From contig JAAYCS010000217.1 of assembly GCA_012729655.1 (NCBI GenBank), positions 1 to 37,222 of the forward strand: 37,222 bases of DNA. The letters run 5' to 3'. The position numbers and the translations under genes are program-made. The stretch is from Desulfovibrionales bacterium (GTDB taxonomy: Bacteria; Desulfobacterota; Desulfovibrionia; Desulfovibrionales; Desulfomicrobiaceae). Under the pieces are notes generated by a model. The model saw only the letters and a program-made list of their open reading frames with translations. It ran no database searches and had not been told where the DNA came from. Of the stretch, positions 7,572-16,278 are shown piece by piece (position 1 is the first letter of the stretch; every line of letters starts with the position of its first letter).

Positions 7572-8416
7572 GAAAACGATGCCTCCACATGCTGGACGCT
7601 CTGCCGCACATCCGGGATGAGAGTGCTGAAATCCGGTTGCCCATCCGGCAGTTCCGCCCCCTCCACCCAGAATCCGTCAGGTTGAACGGGATGGAACGCG
7701 TACTCGGTCATGCTGATGGCGTGCCTGGACAGGCGCAACATGCCGTGCAGGCGCGGATGACTGCCGCGGAACTCCCCAGTGGGCTCTTTATAGCCTGCCA
7801 CGATTTCCGAGAAGGATCTGGGAAAATTCCAGACCTCGAGCACTGCGCGGCCACAGGAAAAATGGTCATGGGGATGAAACCACCTTTGCTCCTGGTCAAA
7901 AAACACTGGCAGTGGCAGATCCTCGTGCCGGGAAAAAAAGTCAAGGAATCGATGGGGAAAATTGGCCAGCAGCACCAAGTACCCGATGTTGTGCAAAAGG
8001 CCCAGACATTCCGCAAACCTTGCCTCCTCCTGGTCGAGGGCAAAGGACTCTGATGCCGCGGCAGTGAGTTTGTGCATAGACACGTTGGTCGCCAGGCTCT
8101 GCAGCCAGATCCGGCGCAGGATGGTGCTGATGGGCTGCGATTCGTGATGGAACGCCCCACGCAGCACGACCTGGAACACGATGCGCCTGACTTCCCGCTG
8201 CCCCAGCCGGAGCAGGGAGGCCAGGATGTCGGTGGATTTGTTCAGTCCGGTATAGGCCGGGGAATTGGCACAGCCAACGATATTGCCGAATATGGCTGGG
8301 TCGAGCTCAGCCTGGACCGCGATCTGCTTCACCGTGGCCCCGGGGGTGTTCAGCAGGGCTATGAGACCCAGACCCACGGGGCTCATGCCAGGAAGATCGT
8401 AACACAGTGAATCCAT
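7568..8416 (-). CDS. HDOD-domain protein
   Basis: The 282-residue protein consists of one HDOD domain, a catalytically degenerate relative of HD phosphodiesterases. Visible features are LGLIALLNTPGATVKQIAVQAELDP, then KILxxxNSPAYTG-like CANSPAYTGLNKSTDI, GLLHNIGYLVLLANFP (HN replacing the catalytic HD) and HDHFSCGRAVLEVWNFP. HDOD proteins act as regulatory or scaffold modules in signal transduction, not as known hydrolases. The start at 8416 has GAGG about ten bases upstream, seven bases after the RuvC-like stop. Its stop overlaps the selenoprotein gene start, so the two are probably translated together. Confidence 0.85.
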   Translation of the reverse strand: MDSLCYDLPGMSPVGLGLIALLNTPGATVKQIAVQAELDPAIFGNIVGCANSPAYTGLNKSTDILASLLRLGQREVRRIVFQVVLRGAFHHESQPISTILRRIWLQSLATNVSMHKLTAAASESFALDQEEARFAECLGLLHNIGYLVLLANFPHRFLDFFSRHEDLPLPVFFDQEQRWFHPHDHFSCGRAVLEVWNFPRSFSEIVAGYKEPTGEFRGSHPRLHGMLRLSRHAISMTEYAFHPVQPDGFWVEGAELPDGQPDFSTLIPDVRQSVQHVEASFS

Positions 8417-8423
8417 ATGGTTC

Positions 8424-8882
8424 CTACCTCAGATCGGGCATGATCCGCCATCCGAGCCGCACTGCTGCCCACAGGCCGATGAGTGCTGCCTCGGCGGCAT
8501 CATGGCCCGGCGTGGTCGGCGAGGACCACCCCTCCCTGCGCAAAATACTGTTGACCAAGGCGCAAGCGGCCGCCTTGGCCTTCTGCCCGCTGACCATCTG
8601 CCGGGGCAGAATGAAGTCTGATCGCCAGTCCTGGGCCTGAATGGCAAGACACGGAACTCCGCGTTTCTGAGCCGCGTGCTCCCAGATCCCCGCGGTCTGC
8701 CCTCCGCCTTCGACCACGATGTACTCCAGCTCCGGCAACTCAAAAAGAACCCGGGCCGCAGCTTTTTTCAATCGCGTGGTGGTGCCCAGATTGTGCGAAC
8801 GGCACCACATCAACCGCCCATGGCGGGAATAGAGTGCCAGTCCAGTGCGCAGTCCGGCATCCACGGCCAGGAGGGCGGACAT
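8424..8882 (-). CDS. RuvC/RNase H-fold nuclease-like protein
   Basis: The 152-residue protein has the order of acidic residues of RuvC-type RNase H-fold enzymes: LLAVDAGLRTGLALY at the N-terminus (Asp8), YIVVEGGG in the third strand (Glu about 58), and a C-terminal helix TPGHDAAEAALIGLWA with the expected His-Asp. RuvC itself is somewhat longer and has an extended arginine-rich DNA-binding surface that is not clear here. It may be a Holliday-junction resolvase relative or an inactive RNase H-fold protein. It lies between murI and the HDOD gene and shares one base with the murI stop (TGATG). Confidence 0.65.
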   Translation of the reverse strand: MSALLAVDAGLRTGLALYSRHGRLMWCRSHNLGTTTRLKKAAARVLFELPELEYIVVEGGGQTAGIWEHAAQKRGVPCLAIQAQDWRSDFILPRQMVSGQKAKAAACALVNSILRREGWSSPTTPGHDAAEAALIGLWAAVRLGWRIMPDLR

Positions 8883-9700
8883 CAGAGGTCCACGATCTCC
8901 ACGTCTTGGGCCTGCAGAGGACGATCGAGAAACACCCCTCCGATGCGCGCAAAGCGTTCCGCCCCGTCCGTAGCCAGAAAGGACAGGGTCCGACTTGCGG
9001 TGGTGGAACAGATGTCCCTCCGGGCAAGCATATCCCGCACGAATTCCGCAGTCGTCCAGGCCGAATCAACCAGGGTCACGTCCGGCCCGACCACGCTCTG
9101 GATGGCTTCGGACAGGACCGGGAAGTGGGTGCAGCCCAGGACCAGGGTGTCGATGCCCGTGTTTTCAACCATGGAGCCGAGGTAGCGGGTAGCGATGAGC
9201 TCGGCGATTTCTCCATTGCACCATCCCTCCTCGGCCAAAGGCACAAAAAGCGGACAGGGCTGGGCGAAAATCTGGGCATCAGGACGCAGGCGCACTATTT
9301 CGCGTTCGTAGCTGCGTCCGTTCACAGTGTTTTCCGTGGCGATGACGCCGATCCGGCCGCTCTTGCTGGCCCGGCAGGCGGCTGCGGCCCCGGGACGGAT
9401 CACGCCCACCACAGGCAGGTCGGGATAGGCCTCGTGCAGGGCATCCAGAGACATGGCTGTGGCCGTGTTGCAGGCGATGACCAGCAGCTTCACCCCCCGG
9501 TCCTTCAACAGGGCCGTGGTCTGCAGGGCATAGCGTGTCACGGACCGCGCGCTTTTGGTCCCATAGGGCAAACGGGCTGTGTCTCCCAGATAGACGAAGC
9601 TCTCCTGGGGCAGGGCCTCGGTCAGGGCCTTGAGAACGGTCAGACCGCCGATACCGGAGTCGAAAACACCAATGGGCAGTGAACAGGTTTCAGCGTGCAT
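8882..9700 (-). CDS. murI: glutamate racemase
   Basis: The 272-residue protein begins MHAETCSLPIGVFDSGIGGLT at 9700, one base after the NUDIX stop. The two-cysteine racemase signature is complete: VIACNTATAM supplies one catalytic cysteine and LVLGCTHFPVL the other, with GDTARLPYG and the substrate-binding ENTVNG region between. It interconverts L- and D-glutamate for peptidoglycan. An upstream in-frame extension to 9853 lies inside the NUDIX gene and was rejected. Location in an operon with DNA repair and RNA tailing genes is not functionally obvious. Confidence 0.96.
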   Translation of the reverse strand: MHAETCSLPIGVFDSGIGGLTVLKALTEALPQESFVYLGDTARLPYGTKSARSVTRYALQTTALLKDRGVKLLVIACNTATAMSLDALHEAYPDLPVVGVIRPGAAAACRASKSGRIGVIATENTVNGRSYEREIVRLRPDAQIFAQPCPLFVPLAEEGWCNGEIAELIATRYLGSMVENTGIDTLVLGCTHFPVLSEAIQSVVGPDVTLVDSAWTTAEFVRDMLARRDICSTTASRTLSFLATDGAERFARIGGVFLDRPLQAQDVEIVDL

Positions 9701-9701
9701 G

Positions 9702-10331
9702 TCAGTCAAAGGCAGCCGGTCGCAGGGGGTCGGCCAGATGCGCACGGACCTCATCCAGAAGCCGCAGGCTGGTGCGGTGCTCGGACAAGGGCGGCAGGTT
9801 GTCGAAATCAAAAAAATCCACGGCCAGGGTCTCCATGCTCGGATTGGCCTCACCGCCCAGAAGTTCGCACAGAAACACGAGCTTCACGGCATGGAAGAAC
9901 ACGCTGGCCTTCTCCCCGCGATTGGCGTCAAAGGCGCCCAGGAGCTTGGCCGCCCGAACCACAAACCCGCTTTCCTCTTGTGTTTCCCGTTCGGCTGTTT
10001 CTGACGGACGGTCACCCACGTCAGCCCATCCCCCGGGCATGGCCCATTTGCCGTCAGCCTTCTCCCGGACCAGCAAAATCCGTCCGTCACGGACGACAGC
10101 AGCCCGGATGTCCACTTTGGGCGTCGCGTACCCAGGCTCCAGGGAAAAGACGCGCTTGATTTCCGGGAATACAAGCTGGGAATGTCCGGCCACGATCTCG
10201 GCCGCGATCTCGGACAGGCGCTCAAAGGTCAGACGGTCGTACTGACTTGTGGTGAAGGCCAGCCCGGTCTGGGCCAGGGCCTGAATTTCTCTGGCCCAGT
10301 CCAGCCAACGAACATTGGAACCCTCGGTCAT
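9702..10331 (-). CDS. NUDIX hydrolase with N-terminal NUDIX-associated domain
   Basis: The 209-residue protein starts MTEGSNVRWLDWAREIQALA, four bases after the aminotransferase stop. Residues 1-60 match the helical domain often preceding this NUDIX group (WAREIQALAQTGLAF... RLSEIAAEIV). The NUDIX box is present as GGWADVGDRPSETAERETQEESGF, with the metal-binding REx2EE intact but aspartate where the first glutamate of the consensus lies. Such proteins resemble ADP-ribose or CDP-choline pyrophosphatases. Substrate is not determinable from sequence. Confidence 0.9.
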   Translation of the reverse strand: MTEGSNVRWLDWAREIQALAQTGLAFTTSQYDRLTFERLSEIAAEIVAGHSQLVFPEIKRVFSLEPGYATPKVDIRAAVVRDGRILLVREKADGKWAMPGGWADVGDRPSETAERETQEESGFVVRAAKLLGAFDANRGEKASVFFHAVKLVFLCELLGGEANPSMETLAVDFFDFDNLPPLSEHRTSLRLLDEVRAHLADPLRPAAFD

Positions 10332-10335
10332 GAGA

Positions 10336-11637
10336 TCAGGCCGAAGCGAGGTAGCGGGCAATGGCTTCCCCGATGGTCTTCCATGTGTAACGACGCTTTT
10401 CGTCGTTCATCTCCAGAAGGGTGACCCGGAATCCCTTGCGGTTACAGCAGAAGCCGGTCAGGGGAACCACGCAGATACCAGTGGCGCCCAGGAGATAATA
10501 GACAAAACGCTTGTCCACCTCCACGCCCTTGACGATTTCCCTCACGTGGGCCCGCACGCGGGGGTTCTGGATGTCCAGAGTCTGATTGGCGTTCAGCACC
10601 CCTTCCTCGAACATGACCGCCATGTAGAAGGCGCCCTGGGGCTTGATGACCCGAATCCCGGACACACCCTGGAAGGCTTCCCATGCTTCCTGGGCGCGCT
10701 TTTCGAACAGCCTGCGCCGGGCGTCCAGGTGCGCCTTGTAGCGCGGGTCGCCCATAACCAGCGGAATGGAGAGCTGGGGCAAGGTGGTGGAGCAGACCTC
10801 CAGCATCTTGGCGTTGAGCAGACTCTTGATGTACGCCTTGAAGTCCGGATTCTTGTCCTTGTTATACACCTCGATCCACCCGCAGCGGCCCCCAGGCCAT
10901 GGGTACTCCTTGGAAATCCCGCGCAGGGCCATGCCCGGCACCTCGCCGATGACCTCGGACAGACTGCAGGTCGGTTGGCCGCTGTACACGATGTTGGCGT
11001 ATATTTCATCGGCCAGGACAAAAATGTTGTAGCGGCGGGCGATATCCACGATCTTCTCGATCAACTCGCAGGGATAGACCGCACCCGTGGGGTTGTCCGG
11101 GTTGATGAACAGGATGCCGGCGATGGAATCGTTGTAGCGGACCTTGTTCTCCAGATCGACCAGGTCCGGCATCCAGCCGTTGTTCGGGTCCAGTTCATAG
11201 GTCAGGTGTTCGTATCCGGAATGGGCCGCTTCGGCCGAAGAATGGGTCGAATAGGCCGGAGACGGTCCAATGACCCGGGCCTCGCGCTTGAGAAAGCCGA
11301 AAATCTTGGCCACGGCGTCACCCAGGCCGTTGAAAAAGATGATATCGTCGGAGGTGACCTGGTAGCTGCCGCGCTGATTGACCAGTTGGGCCACAAATTC
11401 GCGGGTCTCCAGGATGCCCTGCGTGGCGCAGTATCCGTATGATTTATCATCCATGGCCAGGTCGGCGATGATCTCCTTGATCCATACCGGCACCTGCTCG
11501 CCCTTTTCGATGGGATCGCCGATGTTTTCCCAGATGATCTCCAGGCCCAGATTGCGAAGATCCTGGGCCACCGCCACGATGGCCCGGATTTCGTAGGTCA
11601 GTTTTCCCCAACCGACGTGCTCGATATCTCTGCGCAT
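10336..11637 (-). CDS. class I/II pyridoxal-phosphate aminotransferase
   Basis: The 433-residue protein has the fold-type I pattern: YGYCATQGILETREFVA near residue 70, FFNGLGDAVAKIF binding the cofactor phosphate, NPDNPTGAVYP, LADEIYANIVY with the cofactor-contacting Asp, and the Schiff-base lysine in GISKEYPWPGGRCGW (Lys243), with the RV-x-LLE region near the C-terminus. It resembles alanine/aspartate aminotransferases, but PWPGG after the lysine and the long C-terminal half differ from AspC. The amino acid used is unknown. It is the first gene of the operon running to uvrC; the Shine-Dalgarno is weak (CGGAAAAAC). Confidence 0.9.
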   Translation of the reverse strand: MRRDIEHVGWGKLTYEIRAIVAVAQDLRNLGLEIIWENIGDPIEKGEQVPVWIKEIIADLAMDDKSYGYCATQGILETREFVAQLVNQRGSYQVTSDDIIFFNGLGDAVAKIFGFLKREARVIGPSPAYSTHSSAEAAHSGYEHLTYELDPNNGWMPDLVDLENKVRYNDSIAGILFINPDNPTGAVYPCELIEKIVDIARRYNIFVLADEIYANIVYSGQPTCSLSEVIGEVPGMALRGISKEYPWPGGRCGWIEVYNKDKNPDFKAYIKSLLNAKMLEVCSTTLPQLSIPLVMGDPRYKAHLDARRRLFEKRAQEAWEAFQGVSGIRVIKPQGAFYMAVMFEEGVLNANQTLDIQNPRVRAHVREIVKGVEVDKRFVYYLLGATGICVVPLTGFCCNRKGFRVTLLEMNDEKRRYTWKTIGEAIARYLASA

Positions 11638-11762
11638 ATGTTTTTCCGATGGCTGCTGAACGTCACACCAGTTCCGCAGGAAAATGGCGATCCCCGATGA
11701 AGGGATTGATGAAGGACAAAATGGTTATGCCAGGGGACATGGATTGTAAAGAGGGATACAGG

Positions 11763-13184
11763 CTAACGCAGGGCCGACTGCAGGATCGTGCGCAATTCGT
11801 CCACATGGAAAGGCCTGGGCAGCACGGCCACCGTGCGGTGGCGAAATTCCCTTTCCAGACTGGACGTGCCAAACCCGGTCAACAACACAAGGGGGAGTTC
11901 CGGTATCTGGGTCAGGGTGGATCGGATCAGGGATTCCGGCCGGTCACACGAAACAAGCATGAGGTTGCATGTGCCCCGGGATTGCGCAACGCCGCCATGG
12001 GCAGGCATGCAGACCTCCGCGTCATAGCCCATCTCGGTCACGATTTCTTTGAGCATGGTCCTCATCTGCTCATGGTTGGAAAGGACGAGAATGCGATGTT
12101 TGCCTGACCCCTGCGGCGAACGCAGCCTGTCCAAGGGGTGGAGAAAATTGTCCACTGCCAGACGCACCAGCCCAAAGCGATCCCGTACAAAGGCGTAGGC
12201 TGGATTTTCCAACAAATTCTCGCACAATGCTGAGGCCCTGTCGATCAGGGCTACCAGTTCCATGTAGACATCGGGCTGGGAGGAGGACGGGGCTACCCCG
12301 CTCAGGTTGCCCAGCAAGCCCGTCAATCCGAACTCCGGGCGCTGCTTCATGCGGACAACCACGCTCTCGAAAAAAACGGCCGGATCGTTCCTGGTCCATT
12401 CCTTGTTCAGCCTCTCGACCAGGAGCTTGGCCACACCCATGACAGCCTGGCTCGCCGGGAGATCGTCACGCAGGGTGACAAAGGGCATGCCGGCCGCAGA
12501 CATCCTGCGCGCAGTGTTGTCCAAGGGGATGACCCCCAGGAACAGAGGCTTGAGGCCCAGATACTGCTGCACAGTTTCCTGGAACCGGGTGAACAGCTGC
12601 TTGGCCTGCATCCCGGATTCGGCCCGGTTGACCAGCACGAGGGGAGGCCACCACAGGCCGTGTTCCTTGAGGACCTTGATCAAGGCGTAGGCATCCACAA
12701 GAGAGGCGGCCTCGGGATTGAGAATCAGGATAATTTCGCGCGTGGCCAGGCAGAGGGAGACGACCTGTGCGGAAATGCCGGGAGAATTGTCCAGGACGAT
12801 AAAGTCGTAGCCGGACAGGGCCGTGAACTCCCGGACCAGGCGCCGCCGGGCCTCCAGATCCAGTTCGGCCATGCGGGCCACGCCGTTGCTGCCGGAGATG
12901 AGGTCGAATCCCGGACGGACCGGAACCAGACACTCCTCCAATGGCAGCGCCTCGAAAAGTACATGCTCCAGGGTCTTCAGCGGGGCAGGCAGACCCAGGT
13001 GGACCTCGGCGTTGGCCAGACCGAAATCCGCGTCGATGAGGCAGACCGTATGCCCCGCCCGGTTCAGGGCCAGGGCCAGATTCACGGCCACCGTGGTCTT
13101 GCCCGTTCCGCCCTTGCCGCTGGCCAGGGCCAGAATGCGCGTGTGAGCAGATCTGGATGTCGGTGTGGATGTGGAGTGCTGCAT
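11763..13184 (-). CDS. MinD/FlhG-type ATPase with C-terminal degenerate receiver domain
   Basis: The 473-residue protein starts MQHSTSTPTS, 16 bases after the kinase stop. Residues 16-270 are a deviant Walker A ATPase: KGGTGKTT (24-31), LIDADFGLANAEVHLGL, and FIVLDNSPGIS (Walker B). This is the MinD/FlhG/ParA group, which places or regulates cellular structures by ATP-dependent dimerisation. After a helical linker, residues from about 365 read as a receiver-like domain (ILVLSNHEQMRTMLKEI...LMLVSCDRPE...VVLLTGFG...LPRPFHVDEL). It lacks the acidic pair (SN instead of DD) and has Ser at the phospho-acceptor position, so it cannot be phosphorylated conventionally. It is probably co-transcribed with the hybrid kinase and SlyX-like gene. 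Confidence 0.85.
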   Translation of the reverse strand: MQHSTSTPTSRSAHTRILALASGKGGTGKTTVAVNLALALNRAGHTVCLIDADFGLANAEVHLGLPAPLKTLEHVLFEALPLEECLVPVRPGFDLISGSNGVARMAELDLEARRRLVREFTALSGYDFIVLDNSPGISAQVVSLCLATREIILILNPEAASLVDAYALIKVLKEHGLWWPPLVLVNRAESGMQAKQLFTRFQETVQQYLGLKPLFLGVIPLDNTARRMSAAGMPFVTLRDDLPASQAVMGVAKLLVERLNKEWTRNDPAVFFESVVVRMKQRPEFGLTGLLGNLSGVAPSSSQPDVYMELVALIDRASALCENLLENPAYAFVRDRFGLVRLAVDNFLHPLDRLRSPQGSGKHRILVLSNHEQMRTMLKEIVTEMGYDAEVCMPAHGGVAQSRGTCNLMLVSCDRPESLIRSTLTQIPELPLVLLTGFGTSSLEREFRHRTVAVLPRPFHVDELRTILQSALR

Positions 13185-13200
13185 GGTGACCAGGACGGAA

Positions 13201-15975
13201 TCAGGTGTTGGCGGTCGTGCCTGGCTGCATGATCCCGGCAATTTCGGCCAGCAGGCTCTTCAGGTGGAAGGGCTTGTGGATGCATTTGCTGGCCCCAAAA
13301 CGCAACGCCTCGTCAATCTCTTCCGAGGAAGCGTGTCCTGTCAGGACCAGGATGGGAGGATGCGAGCCGCTGCGGGCCAGGGCCTTGAGCAGGTCCAATC
13401 CGGAATGGATGGGCATCCGGATGTCGAGCAGAATCAGGTTGTAGAATCCGGACCGCAACTTGACCATCGCCTCCTCCCCGTTGGTGGCAGTATCCACCGC
13501 ATACCCCGCATCGTGCAGGGTCTCGGTCAGGACGTCCCGGATGTACTGCTCATCATCGACGACCAGAATGCGCCCCTCCGCAGTTTCAGGAGGCGAAGCT
13601 GCGGGTTCCACCACGGCCGCTGTCTTGTCCGGAACGGTCACGGGGGTGGACACAGGCAGAATGACAATCATTTCCGTGCCTTTCCCCAGTTCGCTGGCAA
13701 CCTTGATCTCACCGTAGTGGTTGGTGATGATCCCGTAGGCTGTGGACAGTCCCAGGCCCGTCCCCTTGCCTTCGGCTTTGGTGGAAAAGAACGGGTCGAA
13801 AATGCGGGAGAGATTTTCTGGTGCGATGCCTGTGCCCGTGTCCCGCACGGACACCGCAACCCGTTTTTTGTCGGGCATGAAGGAGGAAACAACGCTGAGG
13901 ACCCCGCCATCCTTCTCCATGGCGTGCTGGGCGTTGATGAACAGATTGAGAAAGACCTGTTCCAGCTGGTTGGAGTCGGCCAGGATGAAGGGCAAATTCG
14001 GGTCAAGTTGCTGGACGATGGGGATGCGGTGGGTGTGGAAGATCGACTCCACCAGCCCGCAGATCTTGGCCAGCAGGGCATTGAGATCGACCTTGCCAAC
14101 CTGCGGGGCATTGGGCCGGGCGAAACCCATCAGGCTTTGCAGGATAGATGAAATGCGCTCGATCTGCTGCGAGATCTGGCGCAGATCCCGGCGTTTTTTC
14201 TCATCCATTTCCCGGTTTTCCAGCAGCTGGGTGCGGGCCGAAATGATGGCCAGGGGGTTGTTGATCTCGTGGGCTGCTCCCGCTGCCAGCTGCCCAACCG
14301 CTGCCAGCCGCTCGGTCTGCAGGAGCTGCAGATTGATCTGCTGATTCTTCCACAAGGCATGGGACAGTTCGTCAGCCCGGATCTGCAGATTGTCAAAGAG
14401 CCTGACCCGGTCCAGGGTGGCTGAAGCCACGCAGGTGACCTGCGAGTAGCCCATGTATTCCTGGGGAGTCATTTTGGGAGGCCTGGATTGGGAGCGCAGG
14501 ATGCACATCTCGCCTGAAAAATCGCTGCCCACCAGCGGGAAGATGTAGTACCCGCTGACCACGAAGAACTGCTTCAGTCTCAACTCCCAATCCATGAGCG
14601 AGGCCCCGCCGTACCGCTGGCGATGGGAAAGCACGATGGACTTGATGGTCTCGGGCAACGGCGTGCCGCCGTGCAAATCAGGAAGTCCGTCTCCATCCAG
14701 GGCGTAGGAAACCGGCCGCTGATTGCCACTCCCGTTCCAGATCAGCCCCTGCATGGTCCGATCGCCCGGGAGGATCCAGTACACGAACCCGCCCCGGATC
14801 CCTGCCGATTCCAGCATGCAGGAGGCTATGGACTCAAAGACGTCACCCGGCACCCTGGCCTTGCTCATCTTCAGTCCGACCATGGATCCCAGGGCAGTGA
14901 AACGGTTGGCGTCCTCCAGGCGGGTATTGATCTGGTCCAGGTCCAGACTCATGCGCAGCAGATGCTGATTGGCCTTCTGCAGGGAGGAAAGAAAAAGCTC
15001 GACCTGGTCGCCTTCCAGATCGAACGGTTCGGCCCGTTCGGCAAATGCCGGGGCAAAAGCGGCCTGGATGGCGAGAAGATCCCTGTCGGTCAGGCCCAGC
15101 ATGGCGACCAGGCCGCTCTGGCGCTGATGCTCACGGACCATGGCCCTGGGTTCATCCATGAGCGTGGCATGGGCCAGGAGATTCGCCAAGGCCACGATGG
15201 CCACCAGGCTGGAGTTCTCCTTCATCACACCCAAGGCGGGCGCGGATTGATGGTGCAGCCAGATGACATCGGCCATGGCTGCTGAAAGCTTCCATTTCTG
15301 GGCAATCCACCGCCCCACTGCCGTGTGGTCTGTCTTGAAAACGGCCTGTTCGGCCTCGAGAGTGGACTCGAACAGTTCTTCCTTGTGGGTCGTGACCTGC
15401 GCGTATTCGTCACTGACATAGAGCTGCAGAAAAATACGGCCGATGTCGTGCATGACCCCAGCGGCAAAGGCTTCGTCCGCCAGAACAGGAAAGGACTTGG
15501 CGGCGATGAGGGACGCATAAACGGCTGTGGCCAGACTGTGCTTCCACAACCCGGCCTGGGTGGTTTCCGCGGCCTTGTCGCCCCAGATGAGGGAATCCTT
15601 GATCAGCACGGACAAGAGCAAGGCCCGCACGACCCTGCTGCCCAACCGGTTCAGACCCTGCTCCACCTGGTTGACTTCTCCCCGGGCGGCATAGATGGCC
15701 CGATTGGAGTAATCAAGAATCTTGACCGTCAGCCCGGGATCGGTCTCGATGACGCGGGCCAGTCTGGAATGCTCGAAATCCTGATTGAGGACCTGCTCGA
15801 AAATGGTGTTGGCCACGGCGGGAAGGGACGGAAGGGCCTCAATCTGCTGCAATATGGCCCGCAGGGAGCGCTCCTCACCCGTCGAGGAGCCGGCTTTGTC
15901 GTCCGCCGTCGGAGTCTGATGGGAAGTGGTGTGCACTTGATCTCCAACCTGCTCAATAATGTGGAGGCTTTTCAT
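13201..15975 (-). CDS. HDOD-GAF-histidine kinase-receiver hybrid sensor
   Basis: The 924-residue protein has, in order: HDOD domain (about 38-250, LPSLPAVANTIFEQVL and GVMHDIGRIFLQLY), a GAF-like sensory region (about 345-510), a HisKA helix with AAGAAHEINNPLAI (phosphoacceptor His569), an HATPase with NLFINAQHAME, DTGTGI and GKGTGLGLSTAYGI, and a C-terminal receiver (ILVVDDE, LLDIRMP with Asp851, KPFHLKSL). No membrane segment is visible, so it should be cytoplasmic. An HDOD domain heading a kinase could relay an intracellular signal. Its start lies 23 bases inside the SlyX-like gene. The signal and target are unknown. Confidence 0.93.
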   Translation of the reverse strand: MKSLHIIEQVGDQVHTTSHQTPTADDKAGSSTGEERSLRAILQQIEALPSLPAVANTIFEQVLNQDFEHSRLARVIETDPGLTVKILDYSNRAIYAARGEVNQVEQGLNRLGSRVVRALLLSVLIKDSLIWGDKAAETTQAGLWKHSLATAVYASLIAAKSFPVLADEAFAAGVMHDIGRIFLQLYVSDEYAQVTTHKEELFESTLEAEQAVFKTDHTAVGRWIAQKWKLSAAMADVIWLHHQSAPALGVMKENSSLVAIVALANLLAHATLMDEPRAMVREHQRQSGLVAMLGLTDRDLLAIQAAFAPAFAERAEPFDLEGDQVELFLSSLQKANQHLLRMSLDLDQINTRLEDANRFTALGSMVGLKMSKARVPGDVFESIASCMLESAGIRGGFVYWILPGDRTMQGLIWNGSGNQRPVSYALDGDGLPDLHGGTPLPETIKSIVLSHRQRYGGASLMDWELRLKQFFVVSGYYIFPLVGSDFSGEMCILRSQSRPPKMTPQEYMGYSQVTCVASATLDRVRLFDNLQIRADELSHALWKNQQINLQLLQTERLAAVGQLAAGAAHEINNPLAIISARTQLLENREMDEKKRRDLRQISQQIERISSILQSLMGFARPNAPQVGKVDLNALLAKICGLVESIFHTHRIPIVQQLDPNLPFILADSNQLEQVFLNLFINAQHAMEKDGGVLSVVSSFMPDKKRVAVSVRDTGTGIAPENLSRIFDPFFSTKAEGKGTGLGLSTAYGIITNHYGEIKVASELGKGTEMIVILPVSTPVTVPDKTAAVVEPAASPPETAEGRILVVDDEQYIRDVLTETLHDAGYAVDTATNGEEAMVKLRSGFYNLILLDIRMPIHSGLDLLKALARSGSHPPILVLTGHASSEEIDEALRFGASKCIHKPFHLKSLLAEIAGIMQPGTTANT

Positions 15976-16153
15976 CAGGATCGGATTCGCTCTGCAACGC
16001 AGAGACTTCTCTGAGCTTGCTGCCCAGAAGAATGACCAGCCGCCGCAACTCCTGGATTTCTTTTTGTTGCTCTATGACAACTGTGCTGAGATCATCAACC
16101 GTTTTTTGGAGATACGAATACCGGATTTCCAGTTTTTCCATGCGCTGATTCAT
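15953..16153 (-). CDS. slyX: SlyX-family small coiled-coil protein
   Basis: The 66-residue protein starts MNQRMEKLEIRYSYLQ and continues as a coiled coil with TVVIEQQKEIQELRRLV, ending in a proline-rich DEKPPHY; this is the SlyX pattern of a short coil and a PPHY tail. A GTG at 16198 would add 15 residues but the shorter form fits the family. SlyX function is unknown. It overlaps the hybrid kinase start by 23 bases. Confidence 0.85.
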   Translation of the reverse strand: MNQRMEKLEIRYSYLQKTVDDLSTVVIEQQKEIQELRRLVILLGSKLREVSALQSESDPDEKPPHY

Positions 16154-16215
16154 GCCGACCCCGGTTGATGCTGTGACTGATGCTTCATTTCCGGCCACCC
16201 CGCATTGATGTCCAC

Positions 16216-16245
16216 TTGACCTGTACCCGGCGTCATGCGTAGGAT
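16216..16245 (+). promoter_or_regulatory. possible sigma70-type promoter for the 126-residue gene
   Basis: TTGACC (16216-16221) and TAGGAT (16240-16245) lie 18 bases apart, about 33 bases upstream of the ATG at 16279. The spacing is good but the -10 is only a partial match. Confidence 0.4.
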
Positions 16246-16278
16246 TTCTCGAACAATCCGGAAGTACAGGAGAAAACC

